From contig JADJGJ010000001.1 in NCBI GenBank assembly GCA_016708105.1, positions 1,798,001 through 1,862,000 on the forward strand: DNA of 64,000 nucleotides, given 5' to 3'. The notes below the pieces were generated by a model. It searched no databases. It was not told the DNA's origin and worked only from the letters and a program-made list of their open reading frames with translations. Every line of letters starts with the position of its first letter. Within the stretch, counting starts at the first letter, position 1. Source of the stretch: Crocinitomicaceae bacterium (lineage in GTDB: Bacteria > Bacteroidota > Bacteroidia > Flavobacteriales_D > Crocinitomicaceae). Shown in pieces: positions 45,814-53,095 of this stretch. A program made the translations under genes and the position numbers.

Positions 45814-46785
45814 TTATTGAACTATCGTTTCAATAGCCGCACCACCCCACTCAATCAAAGTAAAACCTGTGCGAACCAAAGGAGTAAATTCTTCTTGCTG
45901 CTGCCAGTTCCCAAATTCTTCAGGTGAATTCAACGGAGTATAATACATGAATAATCTCAATTGACTATCTGGTTCAGGAGATACATTAATTGGTGCAATT
46001 TTTTCTGCATAAATATCTTGGGTGACAAACTGCATGAAAACATACGATGATTCTATCAATTGCGGTGCCCAAAATGTAATGAAGTCAGTTGATTCACGTT
46101 CATTTAATCCTGCTGCTGTAAGCACATGTTCAAGTGTATTGACAACATCTTCAGATGATGCCATATAACCGTAAATAATTCCATCTTTTTTCTCGTATTC
46201 AAGACCAGATGTTTTTGCTTCCCAGAATAAATACGGATACTTTTTTCCGGTAACAACATCTGTCAATTCATTGCCATTTGTGATAAGCAATTCCCAACTT
46301 TTCTCTTTTTTTGGATACGTGAAAGTCATTCCCGGATGATCTAAACTCACAGAAACTCTCATGGCTGTTTCATTGTAGAGATAGATAACCGGCTTTTTGA
46401 CATTTTGATTTCCTTCAGCTTTTTTCTCAAAGTAGAAATTAATCACTACTCTATGTTGAGATTTGAAATCATAGTCAGGAATTACAATTTCACCATATTT
46501 CACATGATATACAAATACAGACGTATCTTCAGAAGTCAATTTAAGATAGTAATGACCGGTGGCATTAGTTTTTGTTTTTCTTGTTCCGTCAACATTAGAA
46601 ACAGTAGCAACGGGTAGAATGGTTCCTGATCCTTCACGCACATAACCTTCAATGATACAAACTCCTTTTTTAATTGAGCTATCCAAGGTGTCTGACACAA
46701 TTTCATATGCAGGCATGGATGGATATTCGTACGCCATGGAAAATTTACATGAGAAGAAAATCAAAATCAGGAAAATATTTTTCAT
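45814..46785 (-). CDS. KPVIYLY/EWGG paralogue 1 (last of tandem array)
   Basis: A 323-residue exported protein; signal peptide in the first 18 residues. Residues about 28-120 form a carboxypeptidase-regulatory-like sandwich (IEGYVREGSGTILPVATVSN, then a FKSQHRVVINFY strand); the C-terminal domain carries KPVIYLYN, FTYP, YPYLFWE, GLNERESTDFITFW, INVSPEPD...RLFMYYTPL and FTLIEWGG. It is the most distal gene from the putative promoter. I know of uncharacterised bacterial proteins with the KPVIYLY...EWGG signature but no function. Compared with its siblings it is intact; spacing to paralogue 2 is 42 bases. Confidence 0.75.
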   Translation of the reverse strand: MKNIFLILIFFSCKFSMAYEYPSMPAYEIVSDTLDSSIKKGVCIIEGYVREGSGTILPVATVSNVDGTRKTKTNATGHYYLKLTSEDTSVFVYHVKYGEIVIPDYDFKSQHRVVINFYFEKKAEGNQNVKKPVIYLYNETAMRVSVSLDHPGMTFTYPKKEKSWELLITNGNELTDVVTGKKYPYLFWEAKTSGLEYEKKDGIIYGYMASSEDVVNTLEHVLTAAGLNERESTDFITFWAPQLIESSYVFMQFVTQDIYAEKIAPINVSPEPDSQLRLFMYYTPLNSPEEFGNWQQQEEFTPLVRTGFTLIEWGGAAIETIVQ

Positions 46786-46827
46786 AGTCTAATATTACTT
46801 GGCATAAATCAATTCCGCAAAACACTA

Positions 46828-47814
46828 TTAAAGCAGCTTGTTTTGAGGCATGCAACTGCCTCCCCACTCTATTACGGTAAAACCTTTTCGGGTAAATGGC
46901 AAAAAGGTTTGCGGAATAAAATTAGTGAAATTATTCATGTTATCCAATGGAGTGTAAAGCATATAAATTCGCCTCAAGGTATGGGGTTGTGGTTCAACCT
47001 TCAATACACCTATATGCTCATCCACTTCCTCATCTGTCAGAAATTGAATAAAAGCATATTCTCTTGTCACAATTTTTGGCCCCCAGTACGTGATGAAATC
47101 TGTTTGTTCTCTTGCATTTAAACCTAAACAGGTCAAGGTATTTTCAAAAAAAGAAACCAAAGTATCAGTTGAAATTAAATTACCTACAGTTTGATTTTGT
47201 GAATTGATATAATAGTTCAACTCGTATGAAAGACCTTCCCAAAAAAGATATGGATATGATTTATTGTCTTTCGTATTCATGAATGTTCCGTCAGCCTGAG
47301 TTAAAATTATCCACTCATTGTTTTCGTCAGCAGCAGGATACGTAAAACTCATTTCTTGTGGATGAACAGATAATGTAACTTCTCTTTGCTCATGAGAATA
47401 AATATAAATAACAGGCTTTTCATCAACAACAGGCACGTCACTTTTTTCACGTGTATAAAAATTAATTACCACATGATGTTGCGATTTAAATGGGTAATTC
47501 CAAAGAACTATTTCACCAAAATCAGGGTGATAGAAAAAAATGGCGGTATCTTTTGCCGTTAAAACAAGGTCGTATGTTCCGTCTGTTTTTGTAGTTGTTG
47601 AGCGGCTGCGTCCAAGATTTGCAATTGTTCCTCCACTTATTAAAACTTCATCCACGCTTTTAACCAAACCGGTTACTTTGCATGTTCCTGGCTTAACACT
47701 TTCTGAAAATTCATCCGAAATAATTTCATAATAATCTCGGCGAATTGTTTCAGCATGCAAATTTTCAGTGATGCAAACCATCAGAAAAGCAAATGCAAGA
47801 AAAATATTTTTCAT
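46828..47814 (-). CDS. KPVIYLY/EWGG paralogue 2
   Basis: A 328-residue exported member of the tandem family. It keeps all signature blocks: FKSQHHVVINFY in the N-terminal sandwich, KPVIYIY, MSFTYP, YPYLFWE, ENTLTCLGLNAREQTDFITYWGP, KVEPQPHTLRRIYMLYTPL and FTVIEWGG. The C-terminus differs after EWGG (SCMPQNKLL), adding a cysteine. The N-terminal domain reads VTGLVKSVDEVLISGGTIAN, the usual opening of a regulatory-like sandwich. Eleven bases separate it from paralogue 3, consistent with one operon. Function unknown. Confidence 0.75.
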   Translation of the reverse strand: MKNIFLAFAFLMVCITENLHAETIRRDYYEIISDEFSESVKPGTCKVTGLVKSVDEVLISGGTIANLGRSRSTTTKTDGTYDLVLTAKDTAIFFYHPDFGEIVLWNYPFKSQHHVVINFYTREKSDVPVVDEKPVIYIYSHEQREVTLSVHPQEMSFTYPAADENNEWIILTQADGTFMNTKDNKSYPYLFWEGLSYELNYYINSQNQTVGNLISTDTLVSFFENTLTCLGLNAREQTDFITYWGPKIVTREYAFIQFLTDEEVDEHIGVLKVEPQPHTLRRIYMLYTPLDNMNNFTNFIPQTFLPFTRKGFTVIEWGGSCMPQNKLL

Positions 47815-47825
47815 AATTACATGTA

Positions 47826-48827
47826 TTATGGATTGTGTTTTACGGTGTGAATTTCACTTCCTCCCCACTCTACCACGGTAAATCCTGTGCGGTGAGCAGG
47901 AACAATTGTTTGTTCAGTAGTAAAAAATTCAGGCTGACTATTTTCAAGCGGAACATACAACATGAATAGCCGAATCAATGTTTCAGGCTGAGGATTAATC
48001 TGCATATTACTGATGTGCTTATCATAATCATCATTCTGTAAAAATTGAATAAAAACCAATTCATGCTGTAACATCTTAGGTGCCCAAAAACTTATAAAAT
48101 CTGTTTGTTCTGTTTGATTCAAACCTGCTGTGGTTAATGTATTCTCAAGGAATGACACAAGCGTATCAGTGTTGACAATAAAACCGTGAAAAACATTTTG
48201 ATGAGAAATAAAATTCAGATTTTTAGTTTCACCTTCCCAAAATAAATAGGGATATTCTTTATTGTCTCGGTCATTTGTAATGGATGATTGATTCACCGTG
48301 AAACTCCATTGCCCATTGTACGCAGGATAGGTAAAAACAAGTTCTGATTTTGGATTAAAGCTAAGATCAGCATGAATAGTTGTATCATTGTATAAATAGA
48401 TTACCGGTTTATCAACCGTCATATTTCCCCAATTATAATCTGCATAAAAATCAATTTGCACCTTATGCTGACTTTTGAAAAGATATTTCCAGATTACAAT
48501 TTCTTCAAATTCTTCGGCAAAAAAATATAATGAGGTATCCGCACTGCTGAGCAGAATTTTATAGAAACCATCTTCATTGCTAAATGCTTGTTTGGTTGCG
48601 TCAAGGGTGCTGACTAATCCATTTTGAATAATGAGGTAGATTCCTGCAGAATCTTGTTCTTGTTGATAAATATATCCCTGAACTAGACACTTGCCCACCG
48701 GAACATTTTGATCAAATTCATCTGACACAACAACAAAACCGCTTGATGTCCTCAAGGATTTTCGCATATCTGCTTTTGCGTTAAACGCACTTAAAAAGGC
48801 TATGCCGGCGAATATATATTTAAACAT
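47826..48827 (-). CDS. KPVIYLY/EWGG paralogue 3
   Basis: A 333-residue exported member. Its start MFKYIFAGIAFLSAF is the only signal peptide of the five that does not begin with MKN/MKK. Blocks present: VQGYIYQQEQDS (sandwich), FKSQHKVQIDFY, KPVIYLYN, FTYP, YPYLFWE, TLTTAGLNQTEQTDFISFWAP, INPQPETLIRLFMLYVPL and FTVVEWGGSEI. The ATG is two bases beyond the paralogue 4 stop, which suggests translational coupling. Function unknown. Confidence 0.75.
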   Translation of the reverse strand: MFKYIFAGIAFLSAFNAKADMRKSLRTSSGFVVVSDEFDQNVPVGKCLVQGYIYQQEQDSAGIYLIIQNGLVSTLDATKQAFSNEDGFYKILLSSADTSLYFFAEEFEEIVIWKYLFKSQHKVQIDFYADYNWGNMTVDKPVIYLYNDTTIHADLSFNPKSELVFTYPAYNGQWSFTVNQSSITNDRDNKEYPYLFWEGETKNLNFISHQNVFHGFIVNTDTLVSFLENTLTTAGLNQTEQTDFISFWAPKMLQHELVFIQFLQNDDYDKHISNMQINPQPETLIRLFMLYVPLENSQPEFFTTEQTIVPAHRTGFTVVEWGGSEIHTVKHNP

Positions 48828-48829
48828 GT

Positions 48830-49828
48830 TTATGGTTTTAGATGGTGAAGGTCAATTTCTCCACCTCCCCATTCTACAACCGTAAAACCATTTCGTTCAA
48901 AATTTTTATAGGTAGGATGTATAATTTCCATTCCCGTTGCTGAGTCATCTAACAATGAACAAAGCATAAAGATTCTTCTCATGGCATCAGGTTCTGGTGA
49001 TATTTTCATTTCAGCAATCAGATGTTGACATTCATCATCTACTAAAAACTGAATTAGCGCAAATGGTTTTTGCTGTAATACCGGTCCCCAATACGTAATA
49101 AAATCAGTTTGCTCAACTGCATTCAAGCCAAGTACACTTAATTGACTTTCTAGAAACTGAACGCAAGTATCGGTGCTAATAACAAATCCTTCTACTTGTT
49201 GATTTGTCACGTTGTAAAAAACAGGATTTGATTTTGCTTCCCAGAAAAGGTAGGGATACGATTTATTCGTGTTGTTATCCTTTAAAATGCCTGTTGGCCC
49301 TACTGTTACTGACCACCCATTGTTGTATGTTGGATACGTAAAGCTAAAATCTCCCTTGGGATCCAAAGTGATGTGTGCATTTAATTCTTTTGGTGAGTAC
49401 AAATAAATTACCGGTTTTCGTTTAATAAAATCTTCACCTTCAGATGGAAAATTAACTCGAATTGTGATGCGATGTCCTTCCTCAATCAGTAAATCAGAAA
49501 TCATAAATTCTGCCCAAGCAATTTTATAAAAATAAATTTCTTTATCCTTGTCAACATTGCCGGTAAGACTGAATCGTCCTAACGAATCAGATGTTACTGT
49601 AGTTTCATTTCCATTGAACCCAACCAAAACATCAGACACCGGAATAGTGCCATCACCGGTTTGTACATCAGAACGCACCACGGTTCCTTGAATAATGAAT
49701 TGGCCTTCAGGTATAGTTTTATCTATCAAATCAGACAATACAATGTAGTTTCTGATATCAGAAGGACCATCTTCAGCTAGTGTAATAATTGGAATTAAGA
49801 GGAGCAATAAACTGGTAATTTTTTTCAT
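48830..49828 (-). CDS. KPVIYLY/EWGG paralogue 4
   Basis: A 332-residue exported member with a clear signal peptide (MKKITSLLLLLIPIITLAE). Its sandwich domain is the most canonical of the set (IQGTVVRSDVQTGDGTIPVS, then TSDSLGRFSLTG), but the FKSQH strand is replaced by IEEGHRITIRVNF. The C-terminal domain keeps KPVIYLYS, FSFTYP, YPYLFWE, LSVLGLNAVEQTDFITYWGP, ISPEPDAMRRIFML and FTVVEWGGGEI. A gap of 68 bases to the upstream paralogue 5 is the longest within the array. Function unknown. Confidence 0.75.
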   Translation of the reverse strand: MKKITSLLLLLIPIITLAEDGPSDIRNYIVLSDLIDKTIPEGQFIIQGTVVRSDVQTGDGTIPVSDVLVGFNGNETTVTSDSLGRFSLTGNVDKDKEIYFYKIAWAEFMISDLLIEEGHRITIRVNFPSEGEDFIKRKPVIYLYSPKELNAHITLDPKGDFSFTYPTYNNGWSVTVGPTGILKDNNTNKSYPYLFWEAKSNPVFYNVTNQQVEGFVISTDTCVQFLESQLSVLGLNAVEQTDFITYWGPVLQQKPFALIQFLVDDECQHLIAEMKISPEPDAMRRIFMLCSLLDDSATGMEIIHPTYKNFERNGFTVVEWGGGEIDLHHLKP

Positions 49829-49896
49829 CGCACAGTGTTATTTGGTACTAAAATTATTGTAAACAGAAAAAGAATTATATACCAAGTTAATAAAAA

Positions 49897-50868
49897 TCAA
49901 TTGATTAATTGTTCAGGCTTCAATTCTGACCCGCCCCATTCAATTACGGTAAAACCTTCTCTGCTGATTTTTTGAAAATGAGGTCTTATTAGTTCAATGT
50001 TCAGTTTGTCATGTTCTAGAGGCAGAAAATACATATGTAAGCGCAAAATATTTTGTGGTTGCGGATTTATTTTCAATTCAGCAATTTCCTTGCCATATTG
50101 TTGAGTAGTTAAAAATTGAATTAACACGTAGGGTGAAGCTTGTACACGAGGTCCCCAAAATGTAATAAAATCAGTTGCTTCCTTCGTATTCAAACCTATT
50201 TCAGCAAGTATGTTTTCAAAAAAAATCACTGAAGTATCTGTATCAATTAAAAAAGCTTCAAGCGAATTTTCATTTTGAATAAAGTGCAGGTTTGGGTGAT
50301 TTCCTTCCCAAAATAAATAAGGATATTTTTTACCGGTTGACAAATCCGTGCATATTCCATCAGCGCTTGAATTAATATTCCATTTATTATTGTTCAATGG
50401 CGGATACACAAATTTGAACTCACCGGTTGGCACAATTTCCAATTCCGCTGTAACATCATCTCCATATAAATAGATCACCGGTTTGAAAGTGACAGTTACC
50501 GCCATACTTAAATTTATTTCTATGAGATAAGCATAATGTTCTTTAAACTGATGACGAATGATTTCTTCAAAATGATTTTCAGAATAGCAATACAAAATAC
50601 TATCAGCTAGAGGAAACATAAATGTGAATGCGCCGTCTGTAGTTGTATTACCTCCTTTTGTTTGTGTTGAGTCAGTTAGCACAGCTCCGCCAATGGCATT
50701 GCCTGAATTTTTATCTTTTACAAATCCTTTGAGTACAAAATAGCCATCAGGGATATCTTTATTAAATTCTGATTTTACAATTTGGTATGATTTTGTATCG
50801 CTGCTAAAATTGGCACCAAAAGCTATTGTCAACGAAAAAAGAAAAGGAAGAAGGAGGATATTTTTCAT
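49897..50868 (-). CDS. KPVIYLY/EWGG paralogue 5 (first of tandem array)
   Basis: A 323-residue exported member, promoter-proximal in the array. The ATG at 50868 (MKNILLLPFLFSL) is preferred to a TTG at 50883, which adds five residues before the same signal peptide. The sandwich domain (LKGFVKDKNSGNAIGGAVL, TTDGAFTF) is followed by KPVIYLYG, FKFVYP (FTYP in the siblings), YPYLFWE, LAEIGLNTKEATDFITFWGP, INPQPQNILRLHMYFLPL and FTVIEWGGSEL. It begins 38 bases after the preceding carboxypeptidase-regulatory-like gene. Function unknown. Confidence 0.75.
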   Translation of the reverse strand: MKNILLLPFLFSLTIAFGANFSSDTKSYQIVKSEFNKDIPDGYFVLKGFVKDKNSGNAIGGAVLTDSTQTKGGNTTTDGAFTFMFPLADSILYCYSENHFEEIIRHQFKEHYAYLIEINLSMAVTVTFKPVIYLYGDDVTAELEIVPTGEFKFVYPPLNNNKWNINSSADGICTDLSTGKKYPYLFWEGNHPNLHFIQNENSLEAFLIDTDTSVIFFENILAEIGLNTKEATDFITFWGPRVQASPYVLIQFLTTQQYGKEIAELKINPQPQNILRLHMYFLPLEHDKLNIELIRPHFQKISREGFTVIEWGGSELKPEQLIN

Positions 50869-50921
50869 GATTTTATTTTTCAATACAATTTACCTGACTT
50901 AAAGTTCAGCGCAGCGTATTT

Positions 50922-51644
50922 TCAATATCCTTCTTTTATCAGTTGGTAATGTTCAAATTTATCTTTAATGTATACTATCAGTTCGTAATCGCTTGCTGTC
51001 TTTAAGAATTCGGTATTCAAATTGAGGAAATTGATAAACTCTTCAAATTCTGCTTCATCTAATTCAATGATATCATTGTGAACATAAACTCGTAGAATTT
51101 CACGCACGATATCATCTTGTTGATCTTGATATTCCATGTCTGCCACCATACGTTTAGTTTTTTCACGTTCACTAAAAGCCACGTATAATGCCGTGATTGG
51201 GCTTTGAATAACATTCACCGCGGTAACGGTTGGCACTTCTCTTTTTGCAATATTTGCGCGCTCTTCCTGCAATTCTTCCAGTGTTTTAAGTGGTGTTACT
51301 TCAACCACATCACTGGTATATACCAACATTTTAAGATAAATCACAACTTCATATTCTGATTTATATGTTGAGTCTTTAAAACACAAGGATACTGATTGAT
51401 AACCTACAGTTGAGATAGAAACAACATCACCCTTTTTTACCGTGATTTCAAAATTGCCTTTGTAGTCACCAAAAATTCCCTTTCCAACTGTTTTGTTGAT
51501 TGCCATCAAATTGTAAAATCCAACGGTTGCATTCGTGTCTTTTACTGATCCTTTGATTGTGATGAGAGAATCATTTTCACTTAGGGTTTGTGCCCCGGCA
51601 GTGAAAGAAAATAAAAAGATGATTATGAATAAAGAAAAACGCAT
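50922..51644 (-). CDS. Carboxypeptidase-regulatory-like secreted protein
   Basis: A 240-residue exported protein with a signal peptide (ending FTAGAQ), a carboxypeptidase-regulatory-like sandwich (residues about 28-110: ITIKGSVKDTNATVGFYNLM, DYKGNFEITV, VSISTVGYQS) and a C-terminal helical region of about 110 residues, acidic and basic by turns. This is a common Bacteroidota layout of unknown function, usually encoded next to a DUF4294 gene, as here. The ATG at 51644 is used; a frame from 51692 adds 16 hydrophobic residues in front of a complete signal peptide. It precedes the five-paralogue array by 38 bases. Confidence 0.75.
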   Translation of the reverse strand: MRFSLFIIIFLFSFTAGAQTLSENDSLITIKGSVKDTNATVGFYNLMAINKTVGKGIFGDYKGNFEITVKKGDVVSISTVGYQSVSLCFKDSTYKSEYEVVIYLKMLVYTSDVVEVTPLKTLEELQEERANIAKREVPTVTAVNVIQSPITALYVAFSEREKTKRMVADMEYQDQQDDIVREILRVYVHNDIIELDEAEFEEFINFLNLNTEFLKTASDYELIVYIKDKFEHYQLIKEGY

Positions 51645-51729
51645 CAGTACAAAGTAAAGCACAAAAAGCAGACTGAGAATACCATCATGCAATTTTTAAA
51701 ATATATTAACCATTTAGCAAATAAAAAAA

Positions 51730-52407
51730 CTATTCTTGTCCTTTATCCTTTTTCTTCGCCCGTTCTTTCTTCTTTTGCTCTTTATTGTTCTTGCGTTTTT
51801 GAACTTTTCTTTCATGATCCTTTTGCTGCTCAACTTTATAATCATCTTTGGTTAGAATGACTACCTCATTATTGAAAGGAACTAACCCACTTTGAATATC
51901 GCGAATTACATGTTCAGCAATTTTATCAACTCCAATTGGATCAAATTGTACCCGTATATCCTGATCCCAAATTTTACCCATGAGTTCAAACATTTCGGCA
52001 TTAGATTTCCCTCTGTATTGATTTGCAATTTCATACACCGTTAACCCTGTTTCACGATGAATCAGTTTCATCAACATCACCCCTTCTGACGTGTACATTT
52101 CATAAAATGCATACTTGAATTCATCTTTGAGATTTTGATATGATTCTTTCAGAAATTTATTTTGTTTGCGTCTCTTCTCAATTGATCCCAGATTATTATT
52201 GATTTCATCAAGCACATCAGCAGCATACAACGCATAAGGATACACTTTTACAATGATGCGTTTTGCCTGATTATACTGACGCATATAATCTTTGGTATAC
52301 ACGGTTACCGGTTCAGATTCATATAATTTAAGTGAATCCGGATTCTGTTGAGCAACAGCCTGAAAACCCATACAAAAAAATAAGAAGCTATAAATTGTCC
52401 ACCTCAT
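51730..52407 (-). CDS. DUF4294 family protein
   Basis: A 225-residue exported protein beginning with a signal peptide (ending QAVAQ). The DUF4294 core spans roughly residues 45-185, with RIIVKVYPYALYAADVLDEIN and a helical second half containing LKLIHRETGLTVYEIANQYRG-type residues. The last 40 residues are a Lys/Glu-rich charged tail. The family is widespread in Bacteroidota with no established role. It heads a seven-gene minus-strand run, with an imperfect -7-like element (TAGAATTTG, one base too wide) at 52432-52424. Confidence 0.8.
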   Translation of the reverse strand: MRWTIYSFLFFCMGFQAVAQQNPDSLKLYESEPVTVYTKDYMRQYNQAKRIIVKVYPYALYAADVLDEINNNLGSIEKRRKQNKFLKESYQNLKDEFKYAFYEMYTSEGVMLMKLIHRETGLTVYEIANQYRGKSNAEMFELMGKIWDQDIRVQFDPIGVDKIAEHVIRDIQSGLVPFNNEVVILTKDDYKVEQQKDHERKVQKRKNNKEQKKKERAKKKDKGQE

Positions 52408-52486
52408 ATGAAACGAATAATGACAAATTCTATACCATAAGTTACGAATTTTTTTTAAAATTGTTGTTTAAATCAATAAATCACTT

Positions 52487-52942
52487 ATGCACAAACCAAA
52501 ACTCTATCAGGTTGTTTATACTCTTTGCGGCTCGATGGCACTTGCACTCGGGGCATGTTGTTATTGTGGAAATAATGACCAGGCAGAGCATGGTGATCAC
52601 GCTATTCAGGACACCTTATTGCCTGACGAGATATATGTTGATACTAATAAGTTTATTGATACGGGCGGTTATGTCAATGACAGCCTCGCTATTCAAAATG
52701 AAATTGAAGAAAAATATGGCGTGCAATGGGATTTCTGTGATTGTGTTGTAAAAAATGATTCTATTGAAAAAGCGATCATGGAGACTGAAGATGAGGCACA
52801 AATTGATTTGATTTTATTGCGTATGGAAGAAGTAGACAAACATTGTAAAACTTTGTTGACCCAACCAAATACAACACCTGAGCAAAGAGATCGCCACGCG
52901 AGAAAAGTTCGCAAGTGTAAAAAAGAAGCAGGCATTCTTTAA
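52487..52942 (+). CDS. Hypothetical lipoprotein
   Basis: A 151-residue lipoprotein with a signal ending LALGACC (tandem Cys after Ala, a usable lipobox) and more cysteines in the mature part: CYCG near the N-terminus, CDC in the middle (VQWDFCDCVVKND) and KHCKTL/RKCKKEAG at the end. The acidic N-terminal half and basic C-terminal half look helical. The WDFCDCVVKND block recalls small Bacteroidota lipoproteins, but I cannot name a family. Divergent from the DUF4294 operon with a short spacer. Confidence 0.65.
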   Translation: MHKPKLYQVVYTLCGSMALALGACCYCGNNDQAEHGDHAIQDTLLPDEIYVDTNKFIDTGGYVNDSLAIQNEIEEKYGVQWDFCDCVVKNDSIEKAIMETEDEAQIDLILLRMEEVDKHCKTLLTQPNTTPEQRDRHARKVRKCKKEAGIL

Positions 52943-53095
52943 TCTCTATTCCATATTGCATAAATATCCTTTATTGAAAATTCAGCTAACCAATCAATCT
53001 TGCTAATTTTGTTACCGGACTCATAAGGGTATTTGAGTATCAATGCCGTTTGTGATAAGCTTTTCATGACGTAATTTACTTTCTGCTGATCATAC

